The position numbers and the translations under genes are program-made. From assembly GCA_030432035.1 (NCBI GenBank), contig JAUIHO010000004.1, positions 1 to 51,125 of the forward strand: DNA of 51,125 nt, read 5' to 3'. How positions within the stretch are numbered: position 1 is the stretch's first letter; each line of letters begins with the position of its first letter. The notes beneath the pieces are model-generated. The model was not told the DNA's origin. It was given only the letters and a program-made list of their open reading frames with translations, and made no database searches. Below, piece by piece: positions 10,880-19,065 of this stretch. Source of the DNA: Phycisphaerae bacterium (lineage in GTDB: Bacteria; Planctomycetota; Phycisphaerae; UBA1845; UTPLA1).

Positions 10880-13771
10880 ATGTCATTTCAGCAGTCGCCT
10901 TCACGGCGTGTCGCGTTTCGCCATCCACTACTCCTTTCCATTCTCTTGGCGATGCTGCTCTTATCTGCAGGCACGACCGTGCGCGCTCAAACCCCCTCCT
11001 ATTCCGGAGAGGTTTGCCTTAGCGGCAACACGGCAACGATTAACGTAACGGCGACGCCGACTGCCACTGCTATCTTGGTTTACCCAACGCCTCCCGGCGG
11101 CGGCTATTTTATGAGCAACGACGGCACGGGCACATATTCGCATAACATCACCGGGCTTTCCGCTGGTACGTCGCTCACGTTTCATCTGGTTATCCAGGTG
11201 CCGCAGCAATTTGAGTTCTTATCACACACCATATCTTTGCAGGAAGGATGCACGAGCTTTTCATTCGACGGCGGCGGCGGTGGCGATCCTGATCCCGACC
11301 CGGATCCAGATCCGGACCCCGATCCAGATCCGGACCCAAATGGCCCAACACCGCAAACGCCGCGCAACTTCCGACAAAGCATCGTCGCCGAAACGTTGCC
11401 TGCCGCCTTTCGTTTTGAAACCGGTGCGCCTGCATCGCCCCTTCCGGCAACGGTTGGCGTTACCGCCCACTACCGCATCAACGGCGGTGCGTTTCAATCA
11501 ACGGCATTGAACGGTGCCGGTGGATTCGTTTGGGCCAAGAACATTGACGACGCTGAGTTCGGCGACGTCATCGACTACTACTTCACGCAAAAGGTCGGCG
11601 ATCAATTTGTCGACTCGGGTTGGTTCCGCCAATTCATCGGCGAGCCCGCACCCGCACTGCCCGACTACCCGCTTTATGTTGAAGGGTCGGCACGCTTCCG
11701 CGATCGGCACGCTAATGAATGGCGCTTCGATCATTACGTGCAAGGTTACGATGTCGGCCGCACATTCGATTTCATCATCATCGACAACGGCGATTCGCTC
11801 GATGTCGAAGTGTTCACCCGCCCCGATGTGCCGGTTAACGACATTGATATCAAATGGTTCGACCAAGCCGGACCGCAACCCTTCTGCGGTCGTGCCAACT
11901 CCGCCATTAGCCAGCGCATGACGGCGACCGGCAGTTCGTTCGTCGCGACGATCCCCAATCTTATGTACGGCCAAACGGTCGACATCGAGTTTACGCTGCT
12001 CGCAGCGCAAACGTACTACTCCGAATTTTTCTATTACGCCGTCGGCTCCGGCAAGCTGGATCATCAATTCCAGCATCCGTGGGCCTATGCCGCCGGCGAC
12101 GCGTCGGTCTCGCGCGTCACGATCAAACAGTTCGCTTTCAATCAGCACGCGCTCAACCTCTCCCCCGCCGAACTCGCCGAATTCATGGAAGGCAAAGTGC
12201 TGTTCGAAACAAACTATCAAGACGGCACGTTGTTCAACCCGCCCACGGCGTTTGACTGCAACGGCGGTCCCGTGGGCTTCAACATGGGCGCCAGCCCCGT
12301 GCATCAACCCGGCGCGCTTGGCCCGCATTACAACAACGTGTCGTGCATTCAATGTCACATGCTCGACGGTCGCGGTCGCGCACCAAGCGGCCCATCCGAT
12401 GCGATCGACGATCTAACGATTCGCGTGGGCATTCCCGGTGCCGATGCCAACGGTGCGCCGCTTCCGCATCCGTATTACGGAAGCCAACTCGCCCATCAAG
12501 CAACGCCCGGCGTCCAACCGGAAGGCAACCCGACGATTTCTTACGCAACCGTCAACGGTCAGTTCGATGACGGCACGCCTTACACGCTTCGCCGACCGAT
12601 CGTGAACTTTGACGACATGGCGTTCGGCCCGCTCGGAAACAACGTCCCCGGCACCAGCGTCGCCAATCCGCCCGTCGCGCCATATGCAAACGACGCAACG
12701 TTCTCCACGCGCATCGCTCCGATCCTTGCGGGACTCGGACTGCTCGAAGCCATCGACGAACAAACGATTCTAGAATATGCCGATGCCAACGACGACGATC
12801 AGGACGGCATCTCGGGACGACCGAATTACGTATGGAACACCGAAGCACAAGCGACGCAACTGGGGCGCTTCGGCTGGAAGGCGGGACAACCCAGCCTCAA
12901 ACAACAAGCCGCCATCGCCTTCTTAAATGACATGGGGCTAACGACGCCTGTGTATCCGACACACCCGTGTACGCCGGTCGAAACAGACTGTAGCGCCAAC
13001 GCCGACGACCAATCGCCCGAGATCAACGGCATCGCGCTCGATTCCATCGTGTCGTATCTGCGCGGCCTAACCGTTCCGCCGCGAGAGAATTACACCAACC
13101 CCGATGCCATCTGGGGCAAGCAACTCTTCGAACAAGCGAATTGCCAAGCGTGCCACCGCGCAACGTTGACGACGGGCGATACGTACCCGATCGCCGGGTA
13201 TCGAAACCAAGCGATTCAACCGTTCACCGACATGTTGTTGCATGACATGGGTGAAGGTCTCGCAGACAACTCGCCAGAGTTTGAAGCCGACGGTCGCGAA
13301 TGGCGCACGCCGCCGCTGTGGGCGATCGGCTTGGTTGGTCACGTGCTCGGTACGCCGACGGAAGCCTTCGACCCGAACGGCAACCCGGACGAGCCAAACT
13401 ATCTACACGACGGTCGCGCCCGCAGCTTGATGGAAGCCATTCTCTGGCACGGCGGCGAGGCCGAAGCATCGCGCGAAGCGGTGTTGGCCATGAGCGCGAG
13501 CGAACGCGACGCGCTGATCGCGTACGTCGAATACCCCTTCGCCGATCCGCCGTATGTCGCGCCGAATCCGACGGTTGCCCTCGGCGATATGAACTGTGAC
13601 GGCGTGGTCGATACGTCGGACATTGAACCGTTCGTATTGGCCCTGATTGACGCGGGACAATATCAGTCGCAACACCCGACCTGCGATATCAGCCGCGCCG
13701 ACTGTAACGCCGACACGTCGACCGACGGTAACGACGTCGCGTCATTCGCTACGATTATCAGTGGTGGTTAA
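10880..13771 (+). CDS. Di-haem oxidoreductase (putative thiol oxidoreductase/peroxidase, DUF1111-like) with GC-type dockerin tail
   Basis: 963 residues from the ATG at 10880 (AGGAG 11 bp upstream, then a signal peptide ending VRAQ). An N-terminal beta domain of about 130 residues is joined by an Asp-Pro linker of nine DP units (residues 136-153) to a second beta domain. The cytochrome part carries two CxxCH haem sites: Cys489/Cys492/His493 (CIQCH) and Cys755/Cys758/His759 (CQACH). It also has the family signatures RTPPLWAIGL and YLHDGRARS ... ILWHGGEA. The C-terminus (MNCDGVVDTSDIEPFV ... CNADTSTDGNDV) is a GC-type dockerin-like calcium module of the kind seen on planctomycete surface proteins. 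It is periplasmic or surface-exposed; the substrate is unknown. Confidence 0.88.
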   Translation: MSFQQSPSRRVAFRHPLLLSILLAMLLLSAGTTVRAQTPSYSGEVCLSGNTATINVTATPTATAILVYPTPPGGGYFMSNDGTGTYSHNITGLSAGTSLTFHLVIQVPQQFEFLSHTISLQEGCTSFSFDGGGGGDPDPDPDPDPDPDPDPDPNGPTPQTPRNFRQSIVAETLPAAFRFETGAPASPLPATVGVTAHYRINGGAFQSTALNGAGGFVWAKNIDDAEFGDVIDYYFTQKVGDQFVDSGWFRQFIGEPAPALPDYPLYVEGSARFRDRHANEWRFDHYVQGYDVGRTFDFIIIDNGDSLDVEVFTRPDVPVNDIDIKWFDQAGPQPFCGRANSAISQRMTATGSSFVATIPNLMYGQTVDIEFTLLAAQTYYSEFFYYAVGSGKLDHQFQHPWAYAAGDASVSRVTIKQFAFNQHALNLSPAELAEFMEGKVLFETNYQDGTLFNPPTAFDCNGGPVGFNMGASPVHQPGALGPHYNNVSCIQCHMLDGRGRAPSGPSDAIDDLTIRVGIPGADANGAPLPHPYYGSQLAHQATPGVQPEGNPTISYATVNGQFDDGTPYTLRRPIVNFDDMAFGPLGNNVPGTSVANPPVAPYANDATFSTRIAPILAGLGLLEAIDEQTILEYADANDDDQDGISGRPNYVWNTEAQATQLGRFGWKAGQPSLKQQAAIAFLNDMGLTTPVYPTHPCTPVETDCSANADDQSPEINGIALDSIVSYLRGLTVPPRENYTNPDAIWGKQLFEQANCQACHRATLTTGDTYPIAGYRNQAIQPFTDMLLHDMGEGLADNSPEFEADGREWRTPPLWAIGLVGHVLGTPTEAFDPNGNPDEPNYLHDGRARSLMEAILWHGGEAEASREAVLAMSASERDALIAYVEYPFADPPYVAPNPTVALGDMNCDGVVDTSDIEPFVLALIDAGQYQSQHPTCDISRADCNADTSTDGNDVASFATIISGG

Positions 13772-13781
13772 TCAAAAGGGT

Positions 13782-13809
13782 GCCCCATGTTGGTACACCA
13801 ACGTGGGGC
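13782..13809. repeat. Dispersed hairpin repeat, copy A (GCCCCATGTTGG type)
   Basis: GCCCCATGTTGG and its near-complement CCAACGTGGGGC around a TACA loop, ten bases after the di-haem oxidoreductase stop. Related hairpins with a TAC(T/A)C core occur at 16834-16865, 41812-41841 and 41902-41934. It may also act as a transcript end. Confidence 0.6.
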
Positions 13810-13824
13810 CGCGATTTGGTGATC

Positions 13825-13923
13825 GCGTCGGCGCGAGTGAACGCGTTTGGTGAGTCACCGCGTCGGCGTAAGTCAACGTGTAGGCGTGAATCACCGCGTA
13901 GGGTGGGTCGTACTCGACCCACC
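13825..13923. repeat. Degenerate 17-18 bp tandem repeat ending in a GGTGGGTCG hairpin
   Basis: About five imperfect units of the form GCGT-(C/T/A)GGCG-(T/C)(G/A)AGTCA(A/C)C, followed at 13902-13923 by the hairpin GGTGGGTCG-TACT-CGACCCACC. A relative of that hairpin occurs at 39482-39503. No gene is supported here. Confidence 0.55.
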
Positions 13924-14003
13924 GAAACACCGACGACCACCAACAACCGCGAACGTCGGCAATCCAAACCGACAACCCAGCGTGCCATGCTCCCCCTTCA
14001 AGG

Positions 14004-14101
14004 GGAGCATGCCGAAGCGAAGGTGATTGCCGACGTTGACGAGATAATCTCGACCGTTCACTCACCAATCCCATGCTTGCCTTGAAGGGCAAACATGGCA
14101 C
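14004..14101. repeat. 98-bp intergenic repeat, copy 1
   Basis: It matches 14708-14803 in the same orientation, sharing GGAGCATGCCGAAGCGA at the left end, GACGTTGACG in the middle and CATGCTTGCCTTGAA...GGCA-ACATGGCAC at the right end. The right end is a hairpin. A second hairpin (CATGCTCCCCCTT/AAGGGGAGCATG) overlaps the left end. The two copies flank the hypothetical gene at 14135-14665. Confidence 0.75.
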
Positions 14102-14134
14102 GCGAATTCAATGAATGCCATCAGTCATGCCGTT

Positions 14135-14665
14135 TCAGATAACTTTCTTGAGAACTGTTCTCAGTTGATCGACCCACTTTTCATTTGAGGGGTCGCAAAG
14201 AAACAACATCCGATACCCATCCGGGTCCATCGCAATCGAAAACCAACCTAACTGGTCCAACGCGGATAATCCGCGCTTTACGATCCACGCATCTACTTGT
14301 TGCATCGTATCCCGATCGAACACGCGGTCTAAAAGCTGTTCGCTCAATAAGCAATCTACAAGGACGTAATCCGGAAATTGAATGCCAAAAACAATCCGGC
14401 GAACTTCCCGTTGATTGTGCTCATTGGACCATTCGGAAAACGAATACTCGAACGGCTCGTTCAAATCGTCGCGATCCATTCCATGGTCGTCAAACCACGG
14501 CACCCTCCGCCAAATCCCCGGAGTACAACCCGTCACGTTTTGGACTTGATCGACGAAGCTCAGATCATTCTCAACAATCAAATATGGCATATTCATGACT
14601 TGTCGCACAAGCGCATCATCGTCTGCAAGCAAACCCATCAGCAACGAAAGATGTGTTTCATTCAT
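14135..14665 (-). CDS. Hypothetical protein, acidic, about 176 residues
   Basis: 176 residues from the ATG at 14665; the longer reading frame starting at 14734 runs into the flanking repeat, so the shorter start is preferred. The protein is acidic and rich in Asp, Trp and Leu (FDDHGMDRDDLNEPFEYSF, then WFSIAMDPDGYRMLFLCDP). There is no signal peptide and no membrane helix. I do not recognise a family. Copies of a 98-bp repeat lie on both sides, so the gene may have moved as a repeat-bounded unit, but no transposase is present. Confidence 0.6.
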   Translation of the reverse strand: MNETHLSLLMGLLADDDALVRQVMNMPYLIVENDLSFVDQVQNVTGCTPGIWRRVPWFDDHGMDRDDLNEPFEYSFSEWSNEHNQREVRRIVFGIQFPDYVLVDCLLSEQLLDRVFDRDTMQQVDAWIVKRGLSALDQLGWFSIAMDPDGYRMLFLCDPSNEKWVDQLRTVLKKVI

Positions 14666-14707
14666 ATTGCACTTCACCGAGAATATTGGTAATCGCTTCG
14701 CTGAAGC

Positions 14708-14803
14708 GGAGCATGCCGAAGCGATGGTGGTCACAGACGTTGACGCGTTAATCTGATCCGTTCACCCGCGGACTCATGCTTGCCTTGAAAGGCAAGCATG
14801 GCA
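14708..14803. repeat. 98-bp intergenic repeat, copy 2
   Basis: Direct copy of 14004-14101. Its right end is the perfect hairpin ATGCTTGCCTT-GA-AAGGCAAGCAT at about 14776-14799. Confidence 0.75.
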
Positions 14804-14821
14804 CCCCGAACGCGATCGCGA

Positions 14822-15145
14822 TTATATCCACTCACCTCGCGGGCTCAGCGTTTTGCCTTCGCGTTCGTTCAGCAATCGCTGAATCTCGCCCTTCCAATCG
14901 TCGATCTTCTTCCTCGCCTTCGCTTCATCTATCGGCAACACACCGAACGGCTGCAATCCTGCGATGAGCTCATCCGTGTCGCGTTCCATAAATAGCGACG
15001 CGGTCGTGACTTTGATTTTGTAAAGCGCCCGAATCGTTCGCTTGCCGATGCCGTAAATTTCAAGAAACGACACGCGCTCGTGCAGCTCCATCGCGCGGAT
15101 TTGCTTTACATAATGCTCGGGATCGCGGTGGTCGTAGTGTCGCAT
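14822..15145 (-). CDS. Small protein with helix-hairpin-helix-like motif
   Basis: 107 residues from the ATG at 15145 (MRHYDHRDPEHYVKQI). The segment LEIYGIGKRTIRALYKIKVTTASLF reads like a helix-hairpin-helix DNA-binding motif (GIGxxT). A charged C-terminal half follows (DEAKARKKIDDWKGEI). No other domain was seen; DNA binding is an inference. The first 32 codons plus 57 bp of upstream DNA are duplicated at 16868-17019, which marks this as a real transcribed start region. It lies downstream of the HAF-repeat gene on the same strand. Confidence 0.6.
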   Translation of the reverse strand: MRHYDHRDPEHYVKQIRAMELHERVSFLEIYGIGKRTIRALYKIKVTTASLFMERDTDELIAGLQPFGVLPIDEAKARKKIDDWKGEIQRLLNEREGKTLSPRGEWI

Positions 15146-15202
15146 GTTTGTTGGCCCTATCAATCAGCGTAAGTCGTCGTAGGGTCCGCACCGCGGACCA
15201 AT
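15051..15202. repeat. 152-bp duplication, copy 1 (start of the helix-hairpin-helix gene)
   Basis: It aligns without gaps to 16868-17019 (constant offset 1817) with about seven substitutions, six of them in the coding part. It covers the first 32 codons and the upstream region of the gene at 14822-15145. Confidence 0.9.
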
Positions 15203-15341
15203 CAAGCGCGCGAGGTCCAAGTCAACATGAATCGCGAGGAGTGGGCATCGAAAATTCAATTGGCTTGTACAAGCTAAAGGGTGCCCGCTCCGGGACCGGC
15301 GCTTCTGCACCTCTATTTAATCGCCTCCTTCAGCCATCGAC

Positions 15342-16625
15342 TCAGAGGCAAGCGACTCCGGTTAAGAGTGCCGCAACGAACGGCGGAATGTCGTTTGCGT
15401 CGAGACCGGGGATGTCATCCAGTTCCGCGCAATTGCAGTCGGCTGCAGCGGAATGAAGGCAGTCGACGAACGCCTGAACGTCATTGCCATTGCGGAGACC
15501 ATCGCCGTTGACGTCGCCGTCACAGGAACAGATGTCGAGTTCCGGAAGCGTCGCGATCCATCCTTCTGTCTGCCCGCTCGGATTGGTGCCGAAGCCGACG
15601 ATGGTCCGACCGTCGGCGGAGATGCCGGTCGCATCCGTCAGAAGCCAGCCGGTCAGATCGATGCCGTGGTCGGTGGACAATAGGTCTTCAAGCGAACGCA
15701 TCTGGAAATCTTCCGTCCAGATGAACGATTCCAAGCCGGACGGACCCAGCGTCTGACCGACGATGACATTGCCATCGCCGGAGACGGCGCGGGGTTCCGT
15801 TTGGTTGCTGCCGCCGGGCAATTCACCCAGCGCGACCAGGCCGGTCGCCGATGTCCAGCGGAACGCCTCAACTCGGGTGGACACCGCCGCATTACCGACA
15901 ATCACGCTTCCGTCCGCCGATGTGGCCGTCGCCCGGGTGACGGGCTGACTGTTTGGAAAGTGACCCAACCCAATCATGCCGGTCGCCGGCGTCCAGCGAA
16001 ATGCCTCGAGTGGAATGCCGCCTGAACCATCGCCGTTGCTGAAACCGACGATAACTTCGCCATTTGCCGAGATCGCCAGTGCTTCGCTTTCAATGTAATC
16101 GCCCGGCAACAAGCCCAGCCATTGCAGGCCCGTGGCTTGGGTCCAGCGGAAGGCCTCGCGACCGGATGGCGGCGATCCGTATCCGACAACGACTTGCCCG
16201 TCCGCCGACACGGCAGTCGCTCGACTGAATGACGATCCGGGGAGGATCGTCGTGCCATTGACCGAATCCCAACGATACGGCTTGAAGTTCTGGAAAGTGG
16301 TATCCGTTGCCCGACCGACCACGACCGAACCATCAGCCGAAACGCCGAAAGCATTGACGGGAAACATCTCGTTCACGTCTAACGGCCCGAGACTCGCAAG
16401 TCCGTCCGGTTCCGTCCATCGAAAGGTGGGAAGCATCCCCGCTGGCGGAGTGGCGTCGCCGATGACGACGAGGCCATCGGCCGAGATACCATTTGCGTTG
16501 CTAGAATGGCCGCCCGCAAAAAAACCAATGCCCCGAAACGTCGCGACGCCGGCGAAGGTCGTTGACGCGGACAAAAAAATGACGAGCGCGATGCTCAAGT
16601 TTGCCCGATGCGTGAATCGATCCAT
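15342..16625 (-). CDS. Secreted HAF-repeat protein with C-terminal dockerin-like module
   Basis: 427 residues from the ATG at 16625 (GGAGA eight bases upstream). The N-terminal signal peptide is SIALVIFLSASTTFAG. About seven repeats of roughly 50 residues follow, each with a core like SADG-x-V-V-V-G and a companion A-F-R-W-T-x-A-T-G-L. This is the HAF family of extracellular repeats, predicted to form a beta-propeller. The tail has a dockerin-like calcium motif (CDGDVNGDGLRNGNDVQAF ... DANDIPPFVAALL), probably a surface attachment module. The gene sits between the two copies of a 152-bp duplication. Confidence 0.85.
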   Translation of the reverse strand: MDRFTHRANLSIALVIFLSASTTFAGVATFRGIGFFAGGHSSNANGISADGLVVIGDATPPAGMLPTFRWTEPDGLASLGPLDVNEMFPVNAFGVSADGSVVVGRATDTTFQNFKPYRWDSVNGTTILPGSSFSRATAVSADGQVVVGYGSPPSGREAFRWTQATGLQWLGLLPGDYIESEALAISANGEVIVGFSNGDGSGGIPLEAFRWTPATGMIGLGHFPNSQPVTRATATSADGSVIVGNAAVSTRVEAFRWTSATGLVALGELPGGSNQTEPRAVSGDGNVIVGQTLGPSGLESFIWTEDFQMRSLEDLLSTDHGIDLTGWLLTDATGISADGRTIVGFGTNPSGQTEGWIATLPELDICSCDGDVNGDGLRNGNDVQAFVDCLHSAAADCNCAELDDIPGLDANDIPPFVAALLTGVACL

Positions 16626-16833
16626 CAATTGTCTCCTGCCCCTTGGCCGTGCCCTGCAGCATGATCATAACGATATTCAGGTCTGCAGTTCAATGTTGAG
16701 ACACATTCGAAATCCCCACGGGCTTTAAAGCAGCGGCGCCCCAGCTCAGTGTGACGACGACTCGTATCAGTGCGTTCCGGCCGTGTGCGTTGGTCTGAAT
16801 TTGTTTGAGGCTCTCTCAAAATTTCAATCGCAT

Positions 16834-16865
16834 ACCCCACGTCGGAGTACCGACGCGGGCCACCC
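16834..16865. repeat. Dispersed hairpin repeat, copy B
   Basis: ACCCCACGTCGG-AGTA-CCGACGCGGG followed by CCACCC. Same core as the copies at 41902-41934 and, inverted, 41812-41841. It directly abuts the truncated gene copy at 16868. Confidence 0.7.
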
Positions 16866-16867
16866 GC

Positions 16868-16962
16868 CCGTAAATCTCAAGAAACGACACGCACTCATAC
16901 AACTCCATCGCGCGGATTTGCTTCACATAATGCTCGGGATCGCGGTGGTCGTAGTGTCGCAT
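16868..16962 (-). pseudogene. Truncated copy of the helix-hairpin-helix gene
   Basis: The first 32 codons of the gene at 14822-15145 (start ATG at 16962) recur here with several substitutions, then the match stops at 16868, next to a dispersed hairpin repeat. The upstream 57 bp (16963-17019) are also copied. Without the rest of the gene this is a decayed fragment. Its two ends give a clear record of a duplication around the HAF-repeat gene. Confidence 0.85.
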
Positions 16963-17050
16963 GTTTGTTGGCCCTATCAATCAGCGTAAGTCGTCGTAGG
17001 GTCTGCACCGCGGACCAATAAAGCTGCTGGAAATCTCAAACAAACCATTG

Positions 17051-17452
17051 TCAATCCATGTGAACGCCCCATCCTGTTCCAAAACAGACTTCACACATGC
17101 CGTTCTCAGGATCGAGCATGCCTGAGCCGAGACAGAACGCGCACATTTCTTCGAGGCTCGTCAGCAACCATTGTCCTTGCTCGAATATAAACTCCGCCTT
17201 GATTTCGAAACCGACACCTGCGGCTAGGTTTGCTGATTCGACAAATATACACTTCGCTCGACTCTGGTAGATCAGGGGTCGCCCTCTTAGCAACCACTTC
17301 GATCCCGGTCGTGTTTGAAACGATGACGGGGTTATGTTGGTCCAATGTAATTTCGAAAGGTATCGATCATTTTGAATATCAAGTTTTTGATACTTGTTCG
17401 GCCAGTTTTCTAATAGATGATTGATCGTATTAAGGAGTTCTTCGTTGTTCAT
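17051..17452 (-). CDS. Hypothetical protein with DnaJ-type zinc finger at the C-terminus
   Basis: 133 residues from the ATG at 17452 (AAGGAG is not in view; a TAAG stretch precedes). The last 30 residues carry CAFCLGSG and CEVCFGTG, the CxxCxGxG pair of the DnaJ central zinc-finger fold. The N-terminal 90 residues are alpha/beta, begin MNNEELLNTINHLLENWP, and match nothing I recognise. Probably cytosolic. A zinc-binding protein of unknown role; confidence that it is a gene is good, that it relates to chaperones is low. Confidence 0.65.
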   Translation of the reverse strand: MNNEELLNTINHLLENWPNKYQKLDIQNDRYLSKLHWTNITPSSFQTRPGSKWLLRGRPLIYQSRAKCIFVESANLAAGVGFEIKAEFIFEQGQWLLTSLEEMCAFCLGSGMLDPENGMCEVCFGTGWGVHMD

Positions 17453-17910
17453 TCGCTTCGATAAACCCGTGATAAAAATCTAGCTTCACGCGATCCGGAC
17501 AGATTTTGGATACAGACATGCGGCCCGGCTACGAACAAAGTTACACGCCGACCGAATTTACTTTCAATCTATCCATCGTACACCTCTTTGCCCGTACTGA
17601 AACTCGGGTCGCTCATTCCGGGGATTGCACGTTGGTCCCCCAACGAGGCGTCACCATACGACGCGTGCATTGCCATGAAATTGATCGATCTCCAATTGAA
17701 TGCTTACCGAAGGTCGTGTTTCGAAACTTAAATGCTTCGCCATCACCCCCATCCCCATGCGGCCACAGGCCGCGGCTCTGCCTCTCATTTTGGACCACCC
17801 CGATAATTTCGCGGCCTCTTCCATAACCCGCCGCACGGCGCGATAATCCGCGTCAAGAATTTCACAAATCCCCGGACCTTTCTTACCCCCCACGAGGCAT
17901 ACCATTCGTC
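17453..17910. other. Gap upstream of the polysaccharide operon
   Basis: 458 bp without a convincing gene. The only structure is a GC hairpin GCGGCC-ACA-GGCCGC at 17759-17773. The promoter of the operon starting at 17911 should lie here; no clear -35/-10 pair could be assigned. Confidence 0.45.
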
Positions 17911-19065
17911 ATGGTGCCGGATATTTCTCAACTGCGTGAGCTGGCGGTGCAATCGTTGCGTCGCATGTACCGACCCGAGCAAGGCATTTACGCCTTTCGC
18001 CTGCGTCGCGCCGATGGCCGCGACGTGCTCGAAGGCGAAAGCGTGCGCTACACCGGCATGGCGTTGCTCGGTTTGCTAAACGAACCCGAAGACACGCTCG
18101 CCGAAGCGCTGCACGATCAACCTTACGAAGACGTCGCCGATGGTCTCGTCGCGCGCTTGCCGAACATCACCAACCTCGGCGATGTCGCCGTGATCTGGTG
18201 GGTCTGTCGCGCGGCTGGCCTCGACGATCAAGCCGATGCCGCCCGCGCGCGTTTGATGCAACTCGACCCGCTCGCCAACGAACACCCGACCGTCGAACGC
18301 GCCTGGGTGCTCTCTGCCTGCGCCGCGGGTGATGAGGCCGATTGCGACATCGGCCCGCTCGTGGTCAACAAACTGCTGGCCGCGCAAAACGCAAAATGCG
18401 GGGTGTATGCCCATCAAGATCCGGCCGCAAAAGTCAGCCGCATACGCCGACATGTCGCCTGTTTCGCCGATTTGGTGTACCCCACGATGGCGCTGGCCGA
18501 TTGGGGCGCGACCGTGGGCGATTCCAAAGCGCTTAACGCCGCGCGACTGTCTGCGGATTACATGGCTGCTACGCAAGGGCCTGAAGGCCAATGGTGGTGG
18601 CATTTCGATCAGCGCACCGGTAAAATTGTGGAAGGATATCCCGTCTATTCCGTCCATCAGGACTCGATGGCGCCCATGGCGTTGTTCGCCGCCGCCGAGG
18701 CATGCGGTACCGATTACAACAGCGCGATTCGGGCGGGCCTTTCATGGATGTTTAACGCACCGGAGATCGGCGGATCGCTGGTGGATACGCGCGCCAAGAT
18801 CATCTGGCGCAAAGTCTGTCGTCGCGAACCCAACAAATTTACGCGGCTTGCACAAGCGAGCATGTCTTCGATCTCGGCAAGTTGGAGGGTGCCGGGGTTG
18901 AACCTGCTTTTTCCGCCGCGTGCGATCGATGCCGAAAGCCGGCCCTATCACATGGGTTGGATTTTGTACGCCTGGCGCGACGACCGTTGCACACGTTTTG
19001 GGGAACAGTTCGGGGGAACGAAGCATGACACCCATAAAGACCTGGCCGACGCGGCAGTTGTTTGA
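17911..19065 (+). CDS. Alpha/alpha-toroid-like protein, first gene of the polysaccharide operon
   Basis: 384 residues, no signal peptide. The sequence is a series of amphipathic helices with aromatic-rich turns (VRYTGMALLGLL, VAVIWWVCRAAG, GQWWWHFDQRTGKI, YPVYSVHQDSMAPMALF). This is the look of six- or seven-hairpin alpha/alpha toroids, the fold of many glycoside hydrolases, polysaccharide lyases, C5-epimerases and prenyl cyclases. The conserved-looking Asp, His and Trp in the last two motifs could be catalytic. Its end overlaps the start of the WecG/TagA gene by 41 bp, so it belongs to the operon and probably trims or epimerises the polymer or its lipid-linked unit. The family is not identified. 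Confidence 0.7.
   Translation: MVPDISQLRELAVQSLRRMYRPEQGIYAFRLRRADGRDVLEGESVRYTGMALLGLLNEPEDTLAEALHDQPYEDVADGLVARLPNITNLGDVAVIWWVCRAAGLDDQADAARARLMQLDPLANEHPTVERAWVLSACAAGDEADCDIGPLVVNKLLAAQNAKCGVYAHQDPAAKVSRIRRHVACFADLVYPTMALADWGATVGDSKALNAARLSADYMAATQGPEGQWWWHFDQRTGKIVEGYPVYSVHQDSMAPMALFAAAEACGTDYNSAIRAGLSWMFNAPEIGGSLVDTRAKIIWRKVCRREPNKFTRLAQASMSSISASWRVPGLNLLFPPRAIDAESRPYHMGWILYAWRDDRCTRFGEQFGGTKHDTHKDLADAAVV

Noticed and set aside
13780..14085. Plus-strand frame of about 100 codons after the di-haem gene
   Set aside because: It runs through the hairpin and tandem repeats at 13782-13923 and 14004-14085, which explains the open frame.
17506..17826. Plus-strand frame of 106 codons in the same gap
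   Set aside because: Starts without a ribosome site; the composition is Pro/Arg/Ser typical of a shadow frame in GC-rich DNA.
17651..17905. Minus-strand reading frame of 84 codons in the gap before the polysaccharide operon
   Set aside because: No ribosome site, no recognised motif and no family-like composition; part of it overlaps the GC hairpin at 17759.
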